DNA from: Citrobacter gillenii
Lineage (GTDB): Bacteria; Pseudomonadota; Gammaproteobacteria; Enterobacterales; Enterobacteriaceae
Reading direction: 5' to 3'
DNA length: 64,000 bases
NCBI RefSeq assembly: GCF_013337685.1
Contig: NZ_SUQN01000004.1
Coordinates: 310,001-374,000 of the forward strand
A model generated the notes under the pieces. It was not told the DNA's origin, did not search any database, and saw only the letters and a list, made by a program, of their open reading frames with translations. Position 1 is the stretch's first letter; every line of letters begins with the position of its first letter. The translations under genes and the position numbers were made by a program. Shown here one piece after another: positions 9,568-17,409 of this stretch.

Positions 9568-9636
9568 ATGTCGCAAAATCAAGACATTAGCAAGAAAGAC
9601 CAGTATAACCTGAAGGTAATGTATCGTTCACAGTAA
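9568..9636 (+). pseudogene. displaced 5' end of ttcA (left copy)
   Basis: An ATG opens a 22-codon frame reading MSQNQDISKKDQYNL before diverging to KVMYRSQ and a stop. The first 15 residues match the start of the intact ttcA at 13379 ([15 protein letters not shown]). This is the original chromosomal beginning of ttcA, cut off by integration of the element to its right. It may still be transcribed from the old ttcA promoter in 9403-9567. Confidence 0.8.
9592..9614. other. attL core of the ttcA-integrated element
   Basis: This 23-base segment (AAGAAAGA...TATAACCTGAA) recurs at 13403-13425 with two mismatches (positions 9 and 12). It lies inside the 5' part of ttcA, the insertion locus of the Rac prophage in E. 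coli. Homology continues upstream at the protein level but ends sharply to the right, as expected at a left attachment site. Confidence 0.8.
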
Positions 9637-9724
9637 ATCCCTAATTTCTATGATTTTTCTTTGTTATTCATGATGTTAACCGGCCTGAATAGATACACCA
9701 ATCACCGCCCTTTTACACTTTTCA

Positions 9725-9771
9725 TGCCCCTTTTTTGCCCTTTTTAATAAATTTTGCCCCTTTTTTGCCCC
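9725..9771. repeat. GCCCC direct repeats, putative integrase arm-type sites (left)
   Basis: TGCCCCTTTTTTGCCC at 9725-9740 and TTGCCCCTTTTTTGCCCC at 9754-9771 are tandem copies of a TTGCCCC-T6 unit. A similar pair lies beside the other attachment site (13336-13357). Position near both att cores and shared sequence suggest arm-type binding sites for the element's tyrosine integrase. This role is inferred. Confidence 0.5.
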
Positions 9772-9806
9772 TATACTTTTAGTCTGACATGTAGCTGGAG
9801 GTTTCT

Positions 9807-10475
9807 ATGTGTGGACGCTTTTCACAGTCGATGACGCGTGAAGACTATCTCGTCCTTCTCGCTGACAAAGTCGAACGAGACATTCCATATGATCCTGAAC
9901 CGATCGGACGTTTCAACGTTGCGCCCGGAACCAAGGTTCTGCTTCTGAGCGAACGTGACGAGAAACTCCATCTTGATCCAGTTATCTGGGGATACGCCCC
10001 CGGATGGTGGGATAAACCACCACTAATTAACGCACGCTCTGAAACTGCGGCCACCAGCAGAATGTTTAAGCCTCTGTGGCAACACGGTCGCGCAATTTGC
10101 TTTTCTGATGGCTGGTTTGAGTGGAAAAAGGAAGGCGACAAAAAGCAGCCCTACTTCATTCATCGAGCCGATGGCCAACCGATTTTCATAGCGGCGATCG
10201 GCAGCACACCATTCGAACGTGGAGATGAAGCAGAAGGATTTCTGATAGTGACGGCTGCTGCAGACAAAGGACTGGTAGATATTCACGACAGGCGGCCACT
10301 GGTACTGTCACCAGATGCTGCTCGCGAATGGATGAAGCAGGACGTTGGAGGGAAAGAAGCTGCGGAAATTGCGGCCGATGGTTCCGTGCCGGCTGAGAAT
10401 TTTATATGGCACGCCGTGACGCGTGCCGTAGGGAATGTGAATAATCAGGGCTCCGAACTGATACAGCCAGTGTGA
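9807..10475 (+). CDS. YedK/HMCES-family abasic-site crosslinking protein
   Basis: This is an SRAP-family protein of 222 residues, the full family length. These proteins form a covalent DNA-protein crosslink with abasic sites in single-stranded DNA through Cys2. The key residues fall at the expected places: Cys2 (MCGRF), Asn75 (PPLINARSE), Glu105 (DGWFEWKK) and His160 (VDIHDRRP). The ATG follows GGAGG. It is the first gene of the ttcA island, so it is probably a second copy beside a chromosomal yedK elsewhere. Phage carriage may help replication past damage or modified bases. It appears intact. Confidence 0.9.
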   Translation: MCGRFSQSMTREDYLVLLADKVERDIPYDPEPIGRFNVAPGTKVLLLSERDEKLHLDPVIWGYAPGWWDKPPLINARSETAATSRMFKPLWQHGRAICFSDGWFEWKKEGDKKQPYFIHRADGQPIFIAAIGSTPFERGDEAEGFLIVTAAADKGLVDIHDRRPLVLSPDAAREWMKQDVGGKEAAEIAADGSVPAENFIWHAVTRAVGNVNNQGSELIQPV

Positions 10476-10597
10476 TTACATCACCGGGCAATCATCAAAC
10501 TCCGCGTTCCTGGCATCTAAATGGATATGAGTTTGGAAAAGAGTAACACGATGAATAATAAGAAATTATATAAATTTTAATTTGTTAAAATGTACTC

Positions 10598-10613
10598 AAA
10601 TGTGTACACATTT
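10598..10613. promoter_or_regulatory. perfect 16-base palindrome AAATGTGTACACATTT
   Basis: This fully self-complementary 16-mer lies between the YedK-like gene and the end of the toxin-like gene. It could be an operator or a termination element. It has no assigned binder. Confidence 0.4.
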
Positions 10614-10618
10614 AAAAC

Positions 10619-10657
10619 AGGATTCTTTTGATTGTATCAACATTGTAAAAGAATCCT
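10619..10657 (-). terminator. inverted repeat downstream of the toxin-like gene
   Basis: Arms AGGATTCTTTT (10619-10629) and AAAAGAATCCT (10647-10657) are perfect over 11 bp with a 17-base loop. It lies 62-100 bases past the toxin stop codon and is T-rich on both sides. It probably terminates both converging transcripts. Confidence 0.55.
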
Positions 10658-10718
10658 TTGTATTAATTTTCCATATCATCTCACGTATGTTCTTGATATA
10701 AGGTGATCGATAGTGCCA

Positions 10719-11921
10719 TCACGGTCCAGATGCGCAACCGTTGAATATCTCAACTCTTTCATTCCAAGATGCTACTAAAACTCCTTTATTATGCTGTTCA
10801 TAGCGCCTCTCTTCGATAGTGTAGTTAGCGTTATTGGCTATAGATAAATCATTGTAGCCACACGCCGCCGACGGAATAACAGCTTGTGAGCTCGATATTA
10901 CAGTATACGATATACCATCAGGTGCCCCTATAACTGGCCCATCCTCATCAGAGCTTAATAAACTAACCTGACTTTTACCTCCTCTTATTTTTTTTGCCCC
11001 ATCTTTGAATTTTGGTTTTCTATATATATCTGCTGGTACATTAGTATTATATTGATCTTCATAGAATACCTTGTTGCCATCATCACATTTTGCAGGAGAT
11101 GTATCATAGTTATTTACAATTGCATTCGTAACACCTGTCAGATGCAATACACCCTCAAATGGAACTGTTCTTTGCTCTTGAGAAAGAAACTCGCTTGCTT
11201 TTTTCTTTCCGTCAACATTACTACTCAAATCTCCATCTAATACAACGTCTGCTTTAAATGGAATATCAAGCCCAACTTGATATGCTATTAACTGTACATA
11301 ACCTGATTCACCTTTCATGGCGGTAACTGATACGCTATTCCCCTGACTTACTGTTTCTGAGTATGTTTCTCCATTAGATGTTGTGTCACTTAGTCCAAAC
11401 GTTTTAGAAATACTAAATGTTGTACTAGAACCACCAAATGGTGTCTTGCCAGTAAATGTTTGGCTCATACCTACCTGCGTGGAGGATGATACACTATGAG
11501 TTTTCGTGATACTCCAGCCTTTCGCACCTGATACTGATAAGTTTGCAGAAGCGGTTACTGTTTGAGGCCCACAATTTTTATAGCTATAAGCATTAATTAA
11601 AACTGTAGACGGTAAAGCTACTTGTTTAGACTCTAGGAATTTGAAATTATTAACAATAACAACGGCTGCACTTTTTACAGTTGCAACCTCTTTATAGTTT
11701 TCTGGTTTTAATACTTTCTCCATGTGGCATCTATCAGGCTCAGGCTCCCCGCTCCAGGAACATGTTCGTTCATAATGCTCAACCATTCTTTGCCTTGTTA
11801 TCTCTACTTTCGCATTAATAAAAGCCTGATTTATTGCAGTTATTGGATCAGTGTCTGCAATAGCAAAACAAGGAACAGCAAGGACTATTAGAAAAGGAAA
11901 TGTTCTGAGTTCAGCCTGCAT
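10719..11921 (-). CDS. secreted aerolysin/ETX-MTX2-like beta-pore-forming protein (putative toxin)
   Basis: This 400-residue protein has a Sec signal peptide (residues 1-22, likely cut after CFAIA). Residues 115-230 look like the pore-forming module of the aerolysin and ETX/MTX2 family: long Ser/Thr-rich alternating strands (SVSGAKGWSITKTHSVSSST, TFSISKTFGLSDTTSNGET), then VSQGNSVSVTAMKGESG and GLDIPFKADVVLDG, which parallels the conserved V-VP-KV-L-IPFTA-V segment. A candidate membrane-inserting hairpin is near 150-185. Six cysteines remain in the mature chain and could form disulfides. The C-terminal third is unrecognised. The gene is AT-rich against its neighbours, faces opposite to the other prophage genes and has its own terminator, all signs of an acquired cargo gene. 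The start follows GGGG at 7-base spacing. Assignment is by pattern only; target and activity are unknown. Confidence 0.6.
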   Translation of the reverse strand: MQAELRTFPFLIVLAVPCFAIADTDPITAINQAFINAKVEITRQRMVEHYERTCSWSGEPEPDRCHMEKVLKPENYKEVATVKSAAVVIVNNFKFLESKQVALPSTVLINAYSYKNCGPQTVTASANLSVSGAKGWSITKTHSVSSSTQVGMSQTFTGKTPFGGSSTTFSISKTFGLSDTTSNGETYSETVSQGNSVSVTAMKGESGYVQLIAYQVGLDIPFKADVVLDGDLSSNVDGKKKASEFLSQEQRTVPFEGVLHLTGVTNAIVNNYDTSPAKCDDGNKVFYEDQYNTNVPADIYRKPKFKDGAKKIRGGKSQVSLLSSDEDGPVIGAPDGISYTVISSSQAVIPSAACGYNDLSIANNANYTIEERRYEQHNKGVLVASWNERVEIFNGCASGP

Positions 11922-12110
11922 AAGATAACCCCAAGCATTAGATTCTATAAATATTTATAGCTGAGCAAATTAAAAAGTGAATAGTACCTTAGTTAAATTA
12001 TTAAAATATAACTTACAACTTCATCTAACTAACTGTTAATCAAAAATAGTTTTTCTTAACCAGTATCGAATTTCAATATGCTGTAAACGTTTAATCACGG
12101 TATCACCTGA
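11922..12110 (-). promoter_or_regulatory. AT-rich promoter region of the toxin-like gene
   Basis: About 190 very AT-rich bases precede the gene. A perfect palindrome TATAAATATTTATA (11946-11959) lies 25-38 bases before the start codon, followed by TATAGAAT as a possible -10. The composition would suit H-NS silencing. The exact promoter is uncertain. Confidence 0.35.
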
Positions 12111-12231
12111 CCTGTAGCAAATCACTTAACCTTGTAGTGTACCGAGGCGACAACATATCCCTCTTCATTTTCCACTGCTGCTGGATACCTTGACCGGCAA
12201 AATAGAGTGTGGACTGACCCCACCCCGGTAG

Positions 12232-12639
12232 ACGATCCTGCCCTATAGTTGGAGTGGCATCGAAACGGGTCGCGGTAAGGACTACGCCAAACCGATTCGC
12301 ACAGATTTTCCTGTTGTTGATGACCTGCCAGAAGAAGGTGAAGTTGATTTCACCTGGTGTGATCGTTACGAACTGGCCGAAGACCAGCGTACCTGGAATG
12401 TGAAATTGAAAGCTGATAACGCGGCGCAGGAAGAAAACCACCAGGCTGATGACAATGTTGTTGATGGTGAAACCGGCCATGCAGACGAATCCCAGCAGGC
12501 AGAACAGCCGCAGTTGATCACCGTCGCCACCCTATCCTTGCGCCAGCGTATTTTGGCTCAGTTCATCTCTGATGAATACGCTTATCACATCGATGCTGAG
12601 CAAAAGAAAATCATTCAGGGACTTGTAGTGGCACACTAA
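12232..12639 (+). pseudogene. remnant of prophage recE (exodeoxyribonuclease VIII N-terminal part)
   Basis: The frame reads GIETGRGKDYAKPIRT, then DFPVVDDLPEEGEVDFTW, CDRYELAEDQRTWNVK and a Q/E/D-rich linker, ending at a stop in QGLVVAH. The DFPVV-DLP-EGE-DFTW stretch matches the N-terminal part of Rac RecE (NFPVVNDLPAEGEIDFTW). There is no initiation region and the nuclease domain is missing, so this is an internal fragment. The left limit is approximate. The stop at 12639 lies inside what looks like an insertion-sequence end. Confidence 0.65.
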
Positions 12640-12684
12640 ATTTGGCCACCTGAACAGAGGTGATATGCTCACCTCAGAGCAAAA
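12625..12684. mobile_element. insertion-sequence end remnant (IS3-like), deletion scar
   Basis: The junction between the recE and integrase fragments begins TGTAGTGGCACACTAAATTT and contains GAGGTGATATGCTCACCTC, a hairpin with 7-bp arms. This resembles the terminal sequence of IS3-family elements, from memory and without a database check. The IS body is absent. A plausible history is IS insertion followed by deletion of most of the prophage. Confidence 0.4.
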
Positions 12685-13329
12685 CCGGATCCTCTCTCTA
12701 AGCAAGAGTTTGACCAGTTAATGGCAAGTGAAGCTGGGCAGAGCCAAAATATGTGGCGGTTCGCTGTTTATTCCGGTCTGCGTCACGGTGAGCTGGCCGC
12801 TCTGGCATGGGAAGATGTAGACCTGGAGGCGGGAACCGTCAGAGTCTGCCGCAACCTGACTATCATCGGGACTTTCGGACCACCAAAGACAGATGCCGGG
12901 ATCAGGACAATAAAACTACTGGAGCCTGCACTGGATGCACTCAAAGCTCAGCGCGAAATGACCGCCCTGCAGCCCAGGACAAAAATAGTATTCCACCACA
13001 GAGAGTACGGTAAGACCGAAAACCAACGCGTACACTTTGTTTTTATGCCCAGAATGAGAAAAGGAGAGCAAAAACCTTACTACTCTATGAGTAGCATCGG
13101 TGCGAGATGGAACGCCGCTGTAAAACGTGCTGGTATTCGTCGCCGTAATCCGTACCATACGCGGCATACTTTTGCCTGCTGGCTGTTATCGGCTGGAGCG
13201 AACCCATCATTTATAGCTAATCAGATGGGGCATGAAAACGCGCAGATGGTGTACGAAGTCTACAGTACATGGATTGAAGAAATGAATGGCGATCAGGTTG
13301 CAATGTTGAATAACAAACTAGCCCTGTGA
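12685..13329 (+). pseudogene. C-terminal half of a Rac-type tyrosine integrase
   Basis: The frame is open from CCG at 12685 (PDPLSKQEFDQLMAS) to the stop at 13329 and encodes the catalytic domain of a lambda-type integrase. The first catalytic Arg is in YSGLRHGEL, the HxxR box is YHTRHTFACW, and the later conserved segment ANQMGHENAQMVYEVYS carries a histidine and the tyrosine nucleophile region. The N-terminal arm-binding and core-binding domains (about 190 residues) are lost at the IS scar. The product is unlikely to excise the element. It ends 49 bases before ttcA, as expected for an int gene beside attR. Confidence 0.85.
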
Positions 13330-13335
13330 TGGAAG

Positions 13336-13357
13336 TTTGCCCCTTATATGCCCCTTT
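13336..13357. repeat. GCCCC direct repeats beside attR
   Basis: TTTGCCCCTTATATGCCCCTTT contains two GCCCCTT units, similar to those at 9725-9771. They are probable integrase arm-type sites on the right side of the element. Confidence 0.5.
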
Positions 13358-13378
13358 TGGTTTTTGAGAACGGTAATA

Positions 13379-14314
13379 ATGCAAGATAATCAACAAGTTA
13401 CAAAGAAAGAACAATATAACCTGAACAAATTACAAAAGCGTCTGCGTCGTAACGTGGGCGAAGCGATTGCCGACTTCAACATGATTGAAGATGGCGATCG
13501 CATTATGGTGTGCCTTTCCGGTGGGAAAGACAGCTACACCATGCTGGAGATCCTGCGCAATTTGCAGAAAAGCGCGCCGATCAGTTTTTCTCTGGTTGCG
13601 GTTAACCTGGATCAGAAACAGCCCGGTTTCCCGGAACACATTCTGCCGGAGTATCTGGAACAACTGGGCGTCGAGTACAAAATTGTCGAAGAGAATACCT
13701 ACGGGATCGTCAAAGACAAAATCCCGGAAGGGAAAACTACCTGCTCACTGTGCTCTCGCCTGCGCCGCGGCATTCTGTACCGCACGGCAACCGAACTCGG
13801 TGCCACGAAAATTGCGCTGGGACACCACCGCGACGATATCCTGCAAACGCTGTTTTTAAACATGTTTTACGGCGGGAAAATGAAAGGTATGCCACCGAAA
13901 CTGATGAGCGACGACGGAAAGCATATCGTCATTCGTCCGCTGGCCTATTGCCGTGAAAAAGACATTGAACGTTTTGCAGAAGCCAAAGGCTACCCGATTA
14001 TTCCGTGTAACCTGTGCGGTTCACAACCGAACCTGCAGCGTCAGGTGATTGCTGACATGCTACGTGACTGGGATAAACGCTACCCGGGCCGTATTGAAAC
14101 CATGTTCAGCGCAATGCAGAACGTGGTGCCTTCGCATCTTAGCGATATCAATCTGTTCGACTTTAAAGGTATTAAGCACGGCTCAGCGGTCGTTGACGGC
14201 GGTGACTTAGCGTTCGATCGCGAAGAGATCCCGCTGCAACCTGCTGGCTGGCAGCCGGAAGAAGATGAAAATCAGCTGGATGAGTTACGCCTGAACGTGG
14301 TTGAAGTGAAGTAA
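13379..14314 (+). CDS. ttcA: tRNA 2-thiocytidine biosynthesis protein TtcA
   Basis: TtcA adds sulfur to cytidine 32 of certain tRNAs using ATP and a [4Fe-4S] cluster. The 311 residues equal the E. coli length when started at ATG 13379; an upstream in-frame codon at 13337 would add 14 residues from the prophage. The PP-loop is SGGKDS (residues 52-57), and cluster cysteines lie in CSLCSRL and CNLCG. The first 15 codons are supplied by the integrated element, and the original start remains at 9568. Because the integrase remnant ends only 49 bases upstream, transcription must now come from element-derived DNA. Confidence 0.96.
   Translation: MQDNQQVTKKEQYNLNKLQKRLRRNVGEAIADFNMIEDGDRIMVCLSGGKDSYTMLEILRNLQKSAPISFSLVAVNLDQKQPGFPEHILPEYLEQLGVEYKIVEENTYGIVKDKIPEGKTTCSLCSRLRRGILYRTATELGATKIALGHHRDDILQTLFLNMFYGGKMKGMPPKLMSDDGKHIVIRPLAYCREKDIERFAEAKGYPIIPCNLCGSQPNLQRQVIADMLRDWDKRYPGRIETMFSAMQNVVPSHLSDINLFDFKGIKHGSAVVDGGDLAFDREEIPLQPAGWQPEEDENQLDELRLNVVEVK
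13403..13425. other. attR core of the ttcA-integrated element
   Basis: This is the right copy of the 23-base att core, inside codons 9-16 of the functional ttcA, with 21 of 23 bases equal to 9592-9614. The differences are conservative in protein terms (Asp/Glu, and one silent change), so the element rebuilds a working TtcA N-terminus. Confidence 0.8.
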
Positions 14315-14321
14315 TTTATCA

Positions 14322-14406
14322 TGCCGGATGGCGACGTAAACGTCCTATCCGGCCTACGACATGCATAAACGCCTGTAGGCCGGATAAGTAGAACACCATC
14401 AGGCAC
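14322..14406. repeat. REP/BIME element after ttcA
   Basis: Two REP-type palindromes occur here: GCCGGATGGCGACGTAAACG with its complement GTCCTATCCGGC, and an inverted partner with GTAGGCCGGATAAG and CACCATCAGGCA. These are standard enterobacterial extragenic repeats between convergent ttcA and dbpA. Confidence 0.9.
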
Positions 14407-14418
14407 TCCAACGGACAT

Positions 14419-15792
14419 TTATTTCAACAGGCGAACCCGACAGGTTTTGCCTTTAATCTTACCGTTTTGTAACTGCTTCCACGCTTTATGCGCCACGGAC
14501 TGACGAACGGCCACGTAGACATGCATCGGATGCACGGCAATCTTGCCAATGTCGGCCCCATCCAGCCCCATATCACCGGTCAATGCCCCCAGAACATCAC
14601 CCGGACGCATTTTTGCCTTTTTGCCGCCATCAATGCACAGCGTCGCCATCTCGGCCTCAAGCGGCACAATTGAACCGTTGCCAGGTGCAGGTAGCCAGTT
14701 CAGCTTAAGTTGCAGCATTTCAGAAAGAATATTGGCACGCTGGGCTTCCTCTGGCGCACAGAAGCTGATGGCCAGGCCGCTGTTACCCGCACGCGCAGTA
14801 CGTCCAATACGGTGTACATGCACCTCCGGATCCCATGCCAGTTCGTAGTTCACCACCAGCTCAAGCGATTTAATATCGAGGCCACGTGCTGCAACATCGG
14901 TTGCCACCAGCACGCGCGCGCTACCGTTAGCGAAACGAATCAGCGTCTGATCGCGATCGCGCTGCTCCAGGTCGCCATGTAGTGACAGCGCACTTTGCCC
15001 CGCGGCATTCAACGCGTCGCACACGACCTGGCAATCTTTTTTGGTGTTACAGAAGACAACGCACGATGCCGGCTGATGTTGACTGAGCAACTTTTGCAGC
15101 AACGAAATTTTGCCGTGTGTGGAGGTTTCAAAAAACTGTTGTTCAATCGCCGGTAGCGCATCTACCGTATCGATTTCAATCGTTAACGGGTTTTGCTGCA
15201 CCCGGCCACTGATTGCGGCAATCGCTTCCGGCCAGGTCGCCGAAAACAGCAGCGTTTGGCGTGACGCAGGCGCAAAGCGGATCACCTCATCAATGGCATC
15301 GCTAAAGCCCATATCCAGCATGCGATCGGCTTCATCCATTACCAGTGTATTCAGGGCTTCCAGCGACACGGTACCTTTTTGCAGGTGGTCGAGCAATCTG
15401 CCCGGCGTGGCGACAATAATATGTGGCGCATGTTGCAAAGAATCACGCTGTACGCCAAAAGGTTGCCCACCGCACAACGTTAATATCTTGGTATTCGGCA
15501 GGAAACGCGCTAATCGACGCAGTTCGCCCGCGACCTGGTCAGCCAGTTCACGTGTGGGGCATAAGACCAGCGACTGCGTCTGAAACAGCGCGGCATCAAT
15601 GTGCTGTAACAGTCCAAGACCAAACGCGGCCGTTTTGCCACTGCCGGTTTTTGCCTGCACGCGAACATCTTTTCCTGCCAGGATCGCCGGTAGCGCAGCG
15701 GCCTGAACAGGCGTCATTTCAAGATAACCCAGCTCGTTAAGATTCTCGAGTTGAGCGGCAGGTAAAACATTCAGAGTAGAAAAAGCGGTCAC
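14419..15792 (-). CDS. dbpA: ATP-dependent RNA helicase DbpA
   Basis: This DEAD-box helicase is stimulated by hairpin 92 of 23S rRNA and acts late in 50S subunit assembly. The 457 residues match E. coli. Motifs in order: the Q-motif near the start, AKTGSGKT (I), PTRELA (Ia), DEAD (II), SAT (III), RVLVATDVAARGLD (V) and HRIGRTAR (VI). The C-terminal about 75 residues form the RRM-like domain that gives rRNA specificity. The start codon reads GTG at 15792. It is convergent with ttcA across the REP element. Confidence 0.97.
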   Translation of the reverse strand: MTAFSTLNVLPAAQLENLNELGYLEMTPVQAAALPAILAGKDVRVQAKTGSGKTAAFGLGLLQHIDAALFQTQSLVLCPTRELADQVAGELRRLARFLPNTKILTLCGGQPFGVQRDSLQHAPHIIVATPGRLLDHLQKGTVSLEALNTLVMDEADRMLDMGFSDAIDEVIRFAPASRQTLLFSATWPEAIAAISGRVQQNPLTIEIDTVDALPAIEQQFFETSTHGKISLLQKLLSQHQPASCVVFCNTKKDCQVVCDALNAAGQSALSLHGDLEQRDRDQTLIRFANGSARVLVATDVAARGLDIKSLELVVNYELAWDPEVHVHRIGRTARAGNSGLAISFCAPEEAQRANILSEMLQLKLNWLPAPGNGSIVPLEAEMATLCIDGGKKAKMRPGDVLGALTGDMGLDGADIGKIAVHPMHVYVAVRQSVAHKAWKQLQNGKIKGKTCRVRLLK

Positions 15793-15820
15793 AATTTAAT
15801 CTCGCGGTAAGAACTTACAA

Positions 15821-16003
15821 TTAGCAGGCGCGTATCCTCGCAGATCTGCGCCCGTGATGCGACAATTTAATCGGTTCTTCATCCGGCGGTGGATCAGGCA
15901 TCGGCTGCGGACGAGGTATCGGGTCAGGAATAGGTACCGGATCGGTCGGTACAGAGTCGGTGTTGAGTGTGGGCAACGGTAGCAATAGCGTGAGACGGGT
16001 CAT
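15821..16003 (-). CDS. small proline-rich protein between FnrS and dbpA
   Basis: A 60-codon frame starts at ATG 16003 after TGGAGGGAAT, a strong ribosome site at good spacing; an upstream in-frame ATG lacks one. The product begins MTRLTLLLPLPTLN, has an acidic proline-rich core of repeated P-x-P units (DPVPIPDPIPRPQPMPDPPP) and ends in a basic tail. I do not recognise a family. It lies 57 bases downstream of the FnrS terminator on the same strand and upstream of dbpA. Confidence 0.45.
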   Translation of the reverse strand: MTRLTLLLPLPTLNTDSVPTDPVPIPDPIPRPQPMPDPPPDEEPIKLSHHGRRSARIRAC

Positions 16004-16060
16004 ATTCCCTCCAGTCATTCAGGTTGACTCTTTTAGGGTAGACGCTCATTTCCTGCAGGC

Positions 16061-16182
16061 AAAAAAAAGCCGACTAATCTAAGTCGGCGTCGTACGAATC
16101 AATTGTGCTATGCAGTAATTCAAAAAAGGAAGTAAGACAATATGGAGCGCAACGCCCATCGCTTGACGTTGCATTCACCTGC
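16061..16182 (-). ncRNA. fnrS: FnrS small regulatory RNA
   Basis: FnrS is an Hfq-binding sRNA induced without oxygen. It represses mRNAs for aerobic functions such as sodB, maeA, cydD and metE. The minus strand from 16182 begins GCAGGTGAATGCAACGTCAA and ends at 16061 in the terminator stem GCCGACT / AGTCGGC followed by eight T residues. Length (122 nt), sequence and position between zntB and dbpA match E. coli FnrS. Short single-stranded regions near the 5' end and the TTTTTTG tract in the middle are the usual pairing sites. Confidence 0.95.
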
Positions 16183-16217
16183 GAGAGAGATATTGCCCCG
16201 AATAGGTAGAGAGTTTA

Positions 16218-16231
16218 TTGACCTCGCTCAA
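16218..16231 (-). promoter_or_regulatory. FNR box of the fnrS promoter
   Basis: On the minus strand this reads TTGAGCGAGGTCAA, fitting TTGAn-N4-nTCAA. Its centre is about 42 bases upstream of the FnrS 5' end at 16182, the class II activator position known for FNR at fnrS. Confidence 0.85.
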
Positions 16232-16277
16232 AATATTAAACGTTTTCGCCCATCAGAGGCGGTAAAAAACGTTGCTG

Positions 16278-17291
<1,014 letters not shown>

Positions 17292-17409
17292 TTAGTCTAG
17301 CCTGCAGATTATGTTAAGCAATATCTCATTATCCCATTGTGCTGAAATGATTCAGAAAAGTTAAATAAAAATGAAAACGCCGACGACGTCGGCGCGGGTG
17401 ACGACAGGA

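Noticed and set aside
12103..12480. 125-codon minus-strand frame over the recE remnant
   Set aside because: It overlaps a plus-strand frame with clear RecE similarity, which explains the sequence better.
13337..13378. Upstream in-frame start for ttcA
   Set aside because: It would add 14 residues encoded by the integrase arm-site region. The ATG at 13379 gives the standard length and N-terminus.
14322..14406. Repeated palindromes resembling a CRISPR array
   Set aside because: Only two inverted copies with the GCCGGAT core; this is an ordinary REP/BIME element and has no spacers.
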